Shown: piece by piece, positions 8,401 to 19,400 of the stretch
Layout of the letters: every line of letters starts with the position of its first letter
How positions within the stretch are numbered: position 1 is the stretch's first letter
NCBI RefSeq assembly: GCF_003664185.1
Contig: NZ_RCCS01000012.1
Span: forward strand, 1-64,000
Length of the DNA stretch: 64,000 nt
Reading direction: 5' to 3'
DNA from: Tenacibaculum discolor
GTDB lineage: Bacteria; Bacteroidota; Bacteroidia; Flavobacteriales; Flavobacteriaceae
Program-made: the position numbers and the translations under genes
Notes under the pieces: model-generated
The model's input: only the letters and a program-made list of their open reading frames with translations
What the model was told of the DNA's origin: nothing
The model's database searches: none

Positions 8401-9130
8401 AGAAAAAACAATTGTTATGGACGCTTTTTCTTTTGGAAATGGTGATGGTACAGATACAGATATCATAGATGGGTTGAGTTACAGTAATTTATTTATTGAT
8501 ATGGCATTTGATATCAGTACACCTACTGTGGTAGATTATGTTTTTGATGCTTCAAAAATAGTATTTAACTCAGGCCTTAGTACAATTAGGCAACTAAGTT
8601 TATACCCTAATTTTGCACTACAAATCAATAACCTTGTTAGTGGAGATAAGGATACTAAGCCTTCTAGTTTAGGGTATCTTAATTTAAGTTTACCTGGAAT
8701 TAATACTACCGGGCTTTCAGAAAATTGGTATGGACTAGAAATGACCTTAAATATGGGTACTCCTGGTGAATTAGCAGCGTCGTTAGATTTTAATGCTAGT
8801 TTGCTAATAGCATGGAGCCCAGGAAATAAAGCTACCGATACTGCCTATAAGGCATTTGTGGGAATAAAACTCCCAGGAACCAGTAGTAATGCTAAACTTC
8901 TTAGTCTACAAGGAGTATTAAAATTATCTATCGATACTTTAAAATTAGAATATGTAGAAGCCCAACAATCGTATTTAATGACATTGAGTAAAATAGCACT
9001 AAAGTTTTTAGGAATTCTCAAACTTCCACCAGGAGGAAGCACCAATTTTTTACTTTTTGGAAACCCAAAACCAGGAGCTACTGCCAAAAGTTTAGGATGG
9101 TACGCTGCTTATAACAAAACTAAATCATAG
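5447..9130 (+). CDS. 1227-aa protein of unknown function in the giant-protein cluster
   Basis: The ATG at 5447 (MGSTLQDTEGTIF) is the first in frame; a TTG at 5405 would add 14 residues. There is no signal peptide and no clear membrane span. The protein is mostly predicted beta-structure with many Asn, Thr and Ser. The C-terminal about 200 residues (LYPNFALQINNLVSG, then LSLPGINTTG, ending LFGNPKPGATAKSLGWYAAYN) read like the beta-rich N-terminal half of the 3593-aa protein two genes downstream, perhaps the DUF6603-type repeats found in very large bacterial proteins. That assignment is weak. It is 3 nt from the EEP-fold gene, so the two are co-transcribed. Function unknown. Codon and base use are like the neighbours. 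Confidence 0.75.
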   Translation: MGSTLQDTEGTIFSNVDSGDPLLYINITPELNEWSAVVLPEDSTYKESTLTLSKAKTLSVYFLFAENAPDNNNIINYIDEVKEYLQKYRENFSNNITTAWLLDVNSKPTNENVVAINYYVNSQNVIKVSQTFNYTMGNGFATLSIRNNTEVSFIPEGAATQIQLSYDLNSPNISFNSKEFGSDTLLNKDISISFTKYNCGAFSFPLGFNLESDFRAFYLETCYYHTEPADSSLVKYSYPIFKPQSDVEYAMTQASIDPLDIGNKKGLNTYFAFTGSIFNSSSGKSTPCYLPSFFSINTGHPITLWPKVNLTENTNPSNNLTPLPNSPLLLISPRDIDENERFYLQPEGDFFMDPKSDQVDENGQFDFLPGLSGTEVISFTPYSVKDKIPTGDVLRFKSKQPAYAPNFPAQELSLVNPGTNNPTLENKYFTGWYNIISEIAENVQYVSQPEGASLFAKDHGVSEGNVGKSNLLGFYEPSIDMPQQDFYIPIVPYLAVEADSQKPGNDNLTTFESEVLSKERKTLITRQLTAQRVSKSATKRVKLLSDGDSNYVSSTTPQGLIAHVKNNGAWSMLNLGQNDIHQNATPEYLYPENQEPSDPAQYQMSFINLSTKLQSAFLTNQQFLVVTQNNHLGTLFSKSGEQGGQTRAEAIFNNKMSIEDWPFDINVGTTNTYADYNNVVIFKFCKGRLIDRVKDPKTWTQPNTFNTEGVEDPANAYQQLIAISSWVQDYIAEAEKAYQYGLEHPESNQAILYEKFHNIINNKDWNGILVLKADIDLQEFPQQLKGLISGINLTRFNAHHFGIEVNKVNAEGQVQMEKNSSLFGLINYLDTAYQQQLLQGLNINKPVPPLAGATYDFKVLQLQVLFENTAIKFFQSKVQLTMNNLFSDTVIGTNNKFGSKTLNTVVLDGTYQDHDGTPVYVFENTDDNLFYFDSNLLKNVEITKIQFNTLTTNPKATHIESSFAMWGYLNYAVMQTTTPATNETEEKTIVMDAFSFGNGDGTDTDIIDGLSYSNLFIDMAFDISTPTVVDYVFDASKIVFNSGLSTIRQLSLYPNFALQINNLVSGDKDTKPSSLGYLNLSLPGINTTGLSENWYGLEMTLNMGTPGELAASLDFNASLLIAWSPGNKATDTAYKAFVGIKLPGTSSNAKLLSLQGVLKLSIDTLKLEYVEAQQSYLMTLSKIALKFLGILKLPPGGSTNFLLFGNPKPGATAKSLGWYAAYNKTKS

Positions 9131-9133
9131 GTC

Positions 9134-10477
9134 ATGGCAAGAGTACTTTATTGGAATATACAGCAGTTTGGGATTAATAAGATTAATCAAATAGGTAGAA
9201 AAAGAGATCATAATGGCAATCGTCTGCAAACCCCAGAATCAGGGTATAGACGGGATGTAATTAGAACGACATTAACCCAAAATACTCCTGATATCTTTGT
9301 TGTAGTAGAAACGAGTACAGGAAGTGGAGCTCCTGGAACTTTAATAAGTGCAGGAGGGTCTACAGGATCTCGTTATCTTTTGGGGCTTATACGTAATTGG
9401 CTGGGAGCTAATTGGATGTTAGTACCTCCTGTTAGGTTAGGTTTGAATGGAGTTACTGAAGGGATATCTGTATATTATAACAGTGCAAATCTTGAATTTA
9501 CTGGGCCTTGGGGTTGGCAAGGAGGTGGCAATGCTTCTGATTCTGTAGCCAATATAGGTGCTATGAACCTTGCGAACTATGCACATCCTTGGAATACTAC
9601 TCTCCCTTTAGGAAACGTAAATGCAAATTCTAATATTAATGCTAATTGTGCTTTTAGACAACTCGCAGGACAATGGCAGTTTAGAGGTCCAGGAGTAGGA
9701 ATGGCTCCAGGACCAGTATTAGGATTTCCTAATAATTTTAATAGAACTCCTTATCTCACAACCTTTTGGGATAATGCCAATAACAGAACTATTAAATTGA
9801 TGTCTTTTCATGCTTCGCCCAAAAAGAATCAGGCAGCTAATGGTACAAATCAATTATCTAATATTCAAGAAATGACTGCAAATCTTGCTGCCAATGAAGT
9901 AGGTGTTATTGTAGGAGATTTTAATGTAGATGTGTTCAATACACATTTTGAACCTATAGCATATAATAATTTAACTGGAGCTGCTGGATATACTCGTGCC
10001 ATAAACCCAACAGCTAATCAATGGCCTGATAAAGGTTATGTATGTACTATGTTAAAATCTCACAGAAATGCGAGACCATGGGATACCAATGGGTATTCTG
10101 GGTACAAATATGTGATTCAAGATTCTTTTTCTAGTGTAGATAACATACTAACTAGATATGGCGTAAACGCAGGAGGGCCTGCAGCTAATATTACCATTGC
10201 TAATAGGGTTACTGGAACCCCCTATAACCTAGATCCTAATCCGCCTGTGGGGGTACCAGCTGGTCATTATGCTTATACAACAGGAATGGCTCAAATACCT
10301 GTTGGTATGGCTAATGCAGGATCTCCAGTAGCGTTGCCGTTACCTCCCAATGGACCTAATGGTGTAGGAGGATATGCTCCAGGAAATATAGGAGCTTTAA
10401 GTAGATTCAAAGGATGGGCTAACTTCCGGAGAATACGAAGTACCAGTGATCATATGGCATTAATTATTGATATATAA
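9134..10477 (+). CDS. Endonuclease/exonuclease/phosphatase (EEP, DNase I-like) family protein
   Basis: A 447-aa protein. The EEP signatures are in order: YWNIQQF near residue 6 (Asn), VVVET with Glu59, FHASPKK near residue 225 (His), GDFNVD near 262, SVDNILT near 335 and SDHMALII at the end (Asp439-His440). These are the metal- and phosphate-binding residues of the DNase I / ExoIII / sphingomyelinase fold, so an active phosphodiesterase is likely. Substrate (DNA, RNA, lipid) cannot be told. There is no signal peptide. Long Gly/Asn/Pro-rich insertions (about 80-215 and 340-430) make it longer than the usual 250-350 aa. It lies between two giant beta-rich proteins with gaps of 3 and 19 nt. An effector role is a hypothesis only. 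Confidence 0.85.
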   Translation: MARVLYWNIQQFGINKINQIGRKRDHNGNRLQTPESGYRRDVIRTTLTQNTPDIFVVVETSTGSGAPGTLISAGGSTGSRYLLGLIRNWLGANWMLVPPVRLGLNGVTEGISVYYNSANLEFTGPWGWQGGGNASDSVANIGAMNLANYAHPWNTTLPLGNVNANSNINANCAFRQLAGQWQFRGPGVGMAPGPVLGFPNNFNRTPYLTTFWDNANNRTIKLMSFHASPKKNQAANGTNQLSNIQEMTANLAANEVGVIVGDFNVDVFNTHFEPIAYNNLTGAAGYTRAINPTANQWPDKGYVCTMLKSHRNARPWDTNGYSGYKYVIQDSFSSVDNILTRYGVNAGGPAANITIANRVTGTPYNLDPNPPVGVPAGHYAYTTGMAQIPVGMANAGSPVALPLPPNGPNGVGGYAPGNIGALSRFKGWANFRRIRSTSDHMALIIDI

Positions 10478-10496
10478 CAGCACACAATTTTGTATT

Positions 10497-13400
10497 ATGA
10501 GTCTTTCTAACCTTACAACCACTTTTAGAGAACAAGCAGCTACCAATAATGGTAATATCACTATTAATGCAGTTACTTTTACGAATTCTCAATTAACACC
10601 TCCTGAAGGCCTGGATAAATTGTTAACTAAAGGATATCAGTTGGCTGAAGGGAAATTTTTATTAATTGATACATCTAGTACCACAATTCCAGAGCCAGTA
10701 GGAAATATTTTAACAATACAAAATGCTAAGGCTACAATACTTAATGTAGATAAAACAAATACCAAAGTTACTTTAATCATTACTGTTAATGAAAGTAACG
10801 ATGCTCAATTTACAATATCGATTGATTTAAATAACTGGAAGTTTGAAACCAGTTGGAAATACATGACGGGCGGAGTATTTGATAATATTCCATATAGTTC
10901 TCCAGCTTTTATTTTTAGTACAGAAGATATTGCAAAATTTTCATGGCAAAATCAAACTGTACCTTTGGTAATGGGGCAAAACTTTGCATCTCTTATTACA
11001 CTAACCAAATGGTTAAAACCTGTAGAGGATTTTTTTACATTTTGGTCGTCAAGTACACGATTAGCATTAGTAGGAAGTTTAGATCCTTCTGCTGTTAATA
11101 ATGAAGATATTATTTACCCAGAAATGAATCTTTATGTAGCTATAGATGCTACTGTAATTTCTTTAGGTTTTTTAGAGGTAAGTAACCCCGGAGTAGGGTT
11201 TCAAATTAAAACAATAGAAGAGTTTGTAAGTCAAGATTCAGATATGGATACTATCTTAAGTATTACTGAAGAAGAAACCGAAAAAACACAGACTCCAGTT
11301 CTATATTTTCAACTCACATTACACCTAGGAGATGATATTTCTATGGATTTTAGCGCAGGGATAATTACAGAATCTTCTGCTTTTGATATTAATGTAACAT
11401 CAGACCCTAATAAACCAGTAACACCTTTAAATTTATTTTCTTTAATGGCTGGGAACAATTGGTTTACAATTGTGCCTCCAACATTACAACAGTTTTTAAA
11501 CAGTATAGCTTTTAAAGGATTTAGTACTTCACTCGATTTTACAGATGGCCTAAGTATTAATAGTGTATCAACATTAGTAGGGTCTAATGGAGCGTGGAAT
11601 CTTTTTGATAATTTTACCATTCAAGAATTTGATGTAAATTGGTTAGTTACAGGGCCAGGAACAATTAATGATCAAAGTATTTTTTTCTCAGCTCGAGCAG
11701 ATTTTTTTCCAACCATATTCAAAGGAGGTTTTGATGTAGAAATTACTTCTGATCTTACTTTATCAGCAGCTTTTGATGGAACCGTTTCAATCAATGATTT
11801 ATTAGCAGCCATAACAGGCGGTTTTATAAAAATACCAGAAAGTTTGGTAAGTGTAGTATTTACAGGGTTTGGTATTGATATGGATATCAATAGTAAATAC
11901 TATGCATTTTTTGCATCAGGAGATATTGAAATGAACCTTATTACCAATATATCATTAACTGATGCAGCATTACAACTTACCTCTACTTCTCCAGTAACAG
12001 GAACAGGTTCAAATGTATATACAGCTGCTATTAGTGGTCTTTTCTCTATAGGAGATTTAAGATTGCAATCAGCAGTAAATTATAATTCTTCAACAGAAGA
12101 TGGTGGGTGGGATTTAAGTATAAACATGCCTGCAGGTGACAAGTTAAACTTAGGGCAACTGATGGACGGATTGTTTAAAAAAGTAGGCTTTGAGTTACCT
12201 ACTAGTTTTTTACCAGCAGATTTGTCAATTACTAGTTTTGATTTAACCGCAGATATTCCAAATGGAGAGGAAAAAGGTTCTTATGAAGTTAAAACGAGCA
12301 TAGAGTGGAAGTTCACTTTTCCTATAATTAATCAGAGAATTGATATTGCTGCAGCGTTAGCCTTAAAGTTTGATGCAACTAAAGCAGCAGGAAAGCAATA
12401 CTCTGGTGGTGTAATGGGAAGTGTTTTACTTGAATACTTTAATGCAGAAGTTAAGATTGGTTATAATTTTGATGGTGATGACCAATTATTAATGATTGAA
12501 TGGGAAGGATTCATTGCTAAATATAATGTTGCGGGAGAAAGTAGAACTATCATTTTTGAGATTAAAAACTGGAGTGTAGGGTCGTTACTTACCTCATTTA
12601 TGAAGATGTTGTTCGATCCTAACTTTGAATTAGATGCTCCTTGGGATATACTCAATAAAATAAGTTTAGACGGATTTAAGGTTACTTATAATTTAGATAC
12701 CAAAGAGGTAGTAGTAGATTATAAATTACCAAAAAGTCTTGATTTAGTATTCATTACAATCAACGGTATTAAGCTAACAAAAAATGCACAAGGTGTCCAA
12801 ATAGCATTTGATGGTAGTTCAGTAGTACCAGCAATTAACGACAGTAATGTCTTTAACAAAGAAAAAGGACAAGATGTAAAAGATATGCCAGAAGTTCCTG
12901 GTCAAGGAACACAGTATTTTGAGTTACGCTTATTAGCAATGGGACAACATGTTGAGCTAAATAATGCAGCTCAATACCAATCTATTAAAGAAGTTACAGA
13001 TGCTATGGAAAAAGCATTTGATACTCCAGAAAAAGGCAAAGTACCTATTGGTCCTGGTTCAGGAAACTCTTTACTTTCATTTAATGAAAATTCAAATTGG
13101 TTAATAGGAACCGATTTTGGAATCCTTAATGTTGGTACCAAAGAAAAACCGGTATGGACATTAGAAATGCAAGCCGTATTCAACGATCCTAATTTATACG
13201 GTTTACGAATTGCAATGGCAGGTGATAAAGCCAAAATTTTTGCAGGCTTGGATTTTGAGATTATGTATAAAAAAATCTCAGATGGAGTAGGAGTATATCA
13301 AATAGCGCTTACACTACCAGATGCATTAAGATACTTACAGTTTGGTGCAGTCAATATCACACTTCCTTCTATTGCCTTGGCCATTTATACCAATGGTGAT

Positions 13401-16400
13401 TTTATGGTAGATATAGGATTTCCGTATAAACTTGATTTTTCAAGATCCTTCACTATACAAGCTATTGTACCACCAGGAATTCCAGCAATGGGGTCAGGAG
13501 GTTTTTACTTCGGAAAATTAAGTAGTGCTACAACCAAAAAAGTACCACAAACAAATTATGGTAATTTTAATCCAGTAATTGTTTTTGGAATAGGCTTACA
13601 GGTAGGTGTTGGATATAGTGTTAACTACGGGGTACTAAAAGCTGGATTTAGCATTACAATTTTTGGTATTTTAGAAGGAGTTATTGCTACATACCATCCA
13701 TATCAAGGAGCACTTCAAGAAAACAATAAAACAGAAGTAGAAACTTCTTATTACTATTGGTTACAAGGTACACTTGGGTTAATTGGTAAATTGTATGGTT
13801 CTTTAGATTTTGGAATTATTTCGGCATCTGTAAATATTACAGTAAAAGTATATGCACAAGCAATTTTAGAAGCATACAACAAAATGCCTTTGGCTATTGT
13901 AGCCTCAGTAGATGTAAGAGTTTCAGCAAAAATAAATTTAGGAATATTCTCTATTAAAATTAACTTTAGTTTCAAAGCAGAAATACGAACAGATCTTACA
14001 ATCGGTACAGATCAGACAAGTATGGCTCCATGGAACAGACAACTTTCAGAATCTGTTGATGGTAACTATTTAGTATACGCAGAAAAATCAAGTAGATTAA
14101 TTGAGCTGCCTATAAAACCAATACATTACAACTCTAAATTAGTAGTAAGTGCAGAAGAGAAAGCGCCTACACTTAATATTTATTTAATTCCACACCTAAC
14201 AGTAGCTGGATCGGAAAATGGCGATTTAAAAAACCAGAAAGCTCAGTATGTTACTACACTATGGATTGATGCCCCTGATGCTGAAAACCCTGATAGCACA
14301 GTTACTTCTTCGTTTGAGTATTTAAGTCAAGATTTTTTTAGATGGTTAATACAAAACTATGCAGAAGAAACAGCAACAGAAAGTACAAGAACTACAACTG
14401 ACGGATTAGCAGTATCAGAAACCGATTTACAGGTCTTATTAGCACTATTATCAAACGAAAATACGCCATTACCAATTCCTACAGATAAATTATTATCATT
14501 CCTTGAAGATACTTTTGAGGCTGTAAACATTCAAAATGTAACAGAAAGCTCAAAACCTGAAACAGCAGCTGTATTTCCGATGTTTTTCGATTTAGAACTA
14601 TCTGTTCCAGACGCCGGAGTTGATGTGAATTTCAGTACCTATAATATGGCAACGGATGAATATCTATCTGAAGTTAAAAAATGGTTTAATGAACTCGCAG
14701 TAAAAGTATCTGAAGAAAATGCTAATACAGCCTTGAGAAAAAGTGCAGCAGTAGAACATTCATTATCAACATTTGTTTTTGAAGACTACTTTGTACTTAT
14801 AGGAAAACAACTTATAGGATATGCAGAAGACGCATTAAAAAACTATACTTATCCATTATCTAAAGGTAATAGCCTAAATGCCATGGCAAACTGGGCAAAT
14901 AATATTAGTACTTCTAATGGAGTAACAAATACTGTTAAGATAAGTGATATTTCTAAAGCGAACCAATCTCACCCTTTAAATGGAGGAGTTGATGTTCATA
15001 TTACAGGAGTAATGTATACTATTCTTGATGGTGATAATTTTGTTTCTATTGGAGCTAAATACGCCTTAGAAATAGCATTGCTGATTACACAAAATGCAAC
15101 CATTCCGGGAGTATTACAAGTTCAAGAAATTACGTATGACTCTAAGACTTATACAGTAAAACCTACAGATACTATTAATGAGGTAGCTACAGGGTTACAA
15201 ACTACAGTAGCAGATTTAGCCAATGATTTAAGCTTTCAAAAAAATACACTTCTAACTACTGAAGCAAACTTAACTATAGCAGCTACAAACTATACAGCAA
15301 AAAGTGAAGATACTTTTGCAGGAATAGCTAGTACCGTATTTAATAATATTTCAGTTTCAGATTTATTACTACAAAATCAATCTGTACCAGGACTGTTTAT
15401 AGTAGGTAATTCATTTGTTTATAATAATGTTACTTATACTATTGTGCCTGGAGATACCCTAACAGGTATAACAAAAAAACTAAGTACTCCTACTAATAAG
15501 GTAACGGTAAATGACCTTGCTAATGATACACAAATTCAATCATTACAAGTACAGCCACTAGGAGTATTGTTAGTTCAACCTTTTGTACACACAACAATAA
15601 CTTTTACCAATCCTGATGATGCAGAAACGCTAGGTAAAATAGCTCAAAAATATAGTACAACTCCAGAAGTTTTAGGAGCAAACTATCATAACCAACAATT
15701 AAATGATTTATTCTATAATTCAGATAATTACAGTACAGTAAATATTCCAGAATTAAGATGTTTAGACGTACAAAGTATATTAGATTATTTTAAAGCAAAT
15801 CATTCATATACACAATTATCGGGTATGGTATCTCGATACCAACTTCATGGAATGAGGTTACCAACTACCTTACCAGGATTAACACTCAATGCAAACTCTC
15901 CATGTACAGGTGATGATTGTGCTTTATACCAATTAACAGGACAACAGTTTGAAGTTCCAAGCGATGTTAAAGAAGGATTTACGATCAACTTAATTAATAC
16001 TACATTAAATTGGTTACAGTTTAATGGAGAAGTTCCTTCTGGAGACCCTAAAAAAGCAACATTACCAATAAAATTAACTGCAGAAGATATATCGCAAATC
16101 TCAACAGTAGTTAATTATGCTCAGCAAACAGGTATTGAGCCAGATATTTTAAAACTGGCAGCTATGACACCGTATAATTTAACTCCAGTGCAATATACAT
16201 TCCAAACCGTAACACAATGGAGTACTTCAGGAGAGGTAAATCTACCTTATGGTAATTTAGGAAGCCAAACAGAAGTTTCTCCTTTAATATGGAATTTCCC
16301 ATCAGGTTTATTACAGCAAATGGCGTTGCCAAAACGAGCTGGTACAGCAATGGATATTCAAATAGGAACGTATAATGCTGCAACAGGAGTTATGGACTAT

Positions 16401-19400
16401 AAAAACTCTGAGTATTATGGTTGGTCTACACTATTAGAAATAGATATTAAAAAACAAGCAGATGATACTGCTCCGGGTACAAGTGCATTTACTTATGAGT
16501 TAATAGGAGCAAATGAGTCAGGAACACAGATTTTAGAAAGATTATTAAGAGTTTTAAACCCTAATTCTTCTAATAATAATCAAGGGATAATTGAAGATAT
16601 ACAGTGGTTATATGAAGGAAGTGATGGATTACTTTCTGTTGGAAACCTAAATATGAAAACGTTTATTGTTCAATCTAATTTATCAACAGAAACAAATCCC
16701 GTACAATTAAAATCATTACAGAAAGGTCTTGAAGTAGAAGAATCTGAAAAACCTAACGGAGTTTTAAATTCATTATATGATTTTGTAAAACTATTATGGG
16801 AGTGTAGTATTACAAGATCTGGAGGATATTATTTATTATACAATGAAATTGAAGGAAATACAGGTTTCCCTGATACTATTTTTGACAGTTCAGGAAACGG
16901 AACAATTTCATTACTGGTTACTTATAGTAATTCATACAATAATATTCTTAAAGATTTTATGAACTGTGCTATAACAGGAGATAAAATAGATACTTCATCT
17001 TCTATCGTTTATGCAGAGTCTAAAGCTCAAAGAGATTTAAGTTACACAACAACTTTAGCAAATGAAACGCTACAAAGCATTTCCTCTCAATATAATATAT
17101 TAATTAGCGAGTTAGCTAAACTTAATGAAACAGATGTAAAACTTAATACATCAGCAAAACCAATTATTTTAAACGGGTTGCAATATGAAGTTGGTCTTCC
17201 GTCAGATACACCATCTAATAATTTAACAGCCATAGCAGAGTATTTTAAGGTTGATTCAAATGATGTAAAAAATCTTAATCCAGATATTGATAATTGGGAT
17301 GATTTAGCTGTATGGGAATTAATAGAAATCCCTACAGTTACTTACCAGATAACAACAGGCGAGGGTACTCCAGGTAATACATTACAAAGCATTGCTAGTT
17401 ATTACTTTATAGATGTTGATACACTATCTTTTATAATTAAAGATGCTGCTGTTTTTGCGGTAAGCACAACCTTTACAATAGTTGATCAGGTAGTACATAA
17501 AGTATCATCAATTCAACAAGGTACAGCAGGGTTTGAGTTAAGTCGTACAAACCCAGGTACTCCACCAGATAACCCAAGTAGTGCTGGCTATGCAGAAACC
17601 TATTTAAATAATCTATATAATTTATTAAACTATCAAATAGTAGCTAACAGATATTTTAACAAAAGTATTGTAGGTTTACCTTCTGGTCCTGCAAATACCG
17701 ATGAAGAAAATGCGAACTCTGTTTGGAACTATAATCAAGTAATTCCTATAGCACAGTATGCAATAGATAACCCTAATAATTCTTACCCAGAAGGATTCCC
17801 TCAAAAAGAAGATAACCCTTATAGAGGTATAGGAAACACATTACAAATACATTTTGATTGGGTAGATTATTATGGTAATGAAACCGTAACACCATTTAAC
17901 AATCCAGCGCTAAACACAAAATCACCACTTAATAATCCACCAGTGCAAGTAGGATACCTTGATGAATTAAAAGGTTTCTCACAGTGGCCAAGTTTGTTTA
18001 TTACCTATGATGTAAAATTAGAAAATGATACAGACAGAGAGTTGTTATTAAATTTCTCTTTTGATATTACAAGATATCAAAATACAGATGGTAAACCTTG
18101 TGTGTCTGATCCTAATAATCCAGATGCACCAGATTATCAAAAAAATGCATTACATGACTTAGCTGTATATACCAATATATATTATCAAATAAATCAATTT
18201 AATCCCTATAAAAAAGATCAGAATACAGTAACCCTAACCTTAAGTACTTCACTACTTCCAGGGGTTGAAACTGATGTAAGTTTAGAACCAATTAATAATT
18301 TTGTAAAAGAAATTTACGCTTATTTATATGCAGTAGCGTACTGTAAAACAGTTCCTACGGCTCCAACAATGAGTTCAATAAAACAACCAGTAGCTATTGA
18401 AAATTTAGAAACAGCTTCTATTTTTGAGTTAACAGTAGCATTACGTATGGAAAGAGATCTTTCTTTTGTTAACAACGATTTTAAAGATAGCCCATCGGTT
18501 ACTTCAACTAGTACCTTGGTTCAACCTAATACGTATGTTCCAACTCTTGGAGAGGAAAATAGTGCTGGAGAAAAAACACAAAATCATTCACTAACAGAAT
18601 TTGCCGTTAATTTTGAAAAGACTTTCTATCAAGAAAATGAATACGTACTTAAAGTAACTACAGGTATAGATAAAGAGTTGGTTGGAAGCCAGAAGAATGA
18701 ATCTATTTACATTGTAAGAATGGGGCTAAAACCTGGTAACGGTATTTATTGGAATGTTGAGCCAGCAGGATCTTATGAGCTTACAAACAATTCAATTTCG
18801 AAACTACCAAAATCAGGAGTTCCTAATTCTGTAGTAGATAAACTTACTCCATTAGTAGGAACCATATATATGAGTAAGGCTAGTTTTGATGAAGCATTGC
18901 AAGGAGTTTTGACCAATGAGGAATTCAGCTCATATAAAATAAAAATCTATACATATAGTTTATTAAATGCATCTTTCTATGCACCGTTACCAATTTCTAC
19001 CAGTTTAGTATCTAAAAAAGATGTTCCAATATGCTCTTATGTTACAGGTAAAGGACTAGATTGTGAAAAAGGTACAGTAAAGAATTTTACAGATGTTGAT
19101 ATGGATATCTGGGGAAAACAATGTTTGGATGCAATTGACCTTTTCTTAAGCTCAGAATATGCAGTACCAGCATTTTTGGTAGACCAATTAAAACAGAAAG
19201 AAGAAGAAGAAGTTTTAAAAGGTTTAGATACAGATGCTACATCTTTCCTTGAAGCTATAACCAAAGCTAAATCATTATTAGCAGAAACCATTTCAACTAA
19301 GGTAGAGCCAATTCTTACAGCACCAGAAGTAAATGAAGCAAGAAAATTAAATGCTCAAGAAAAGTTCAAACAACAATTACTCATTCAGTTAGGAAACACC

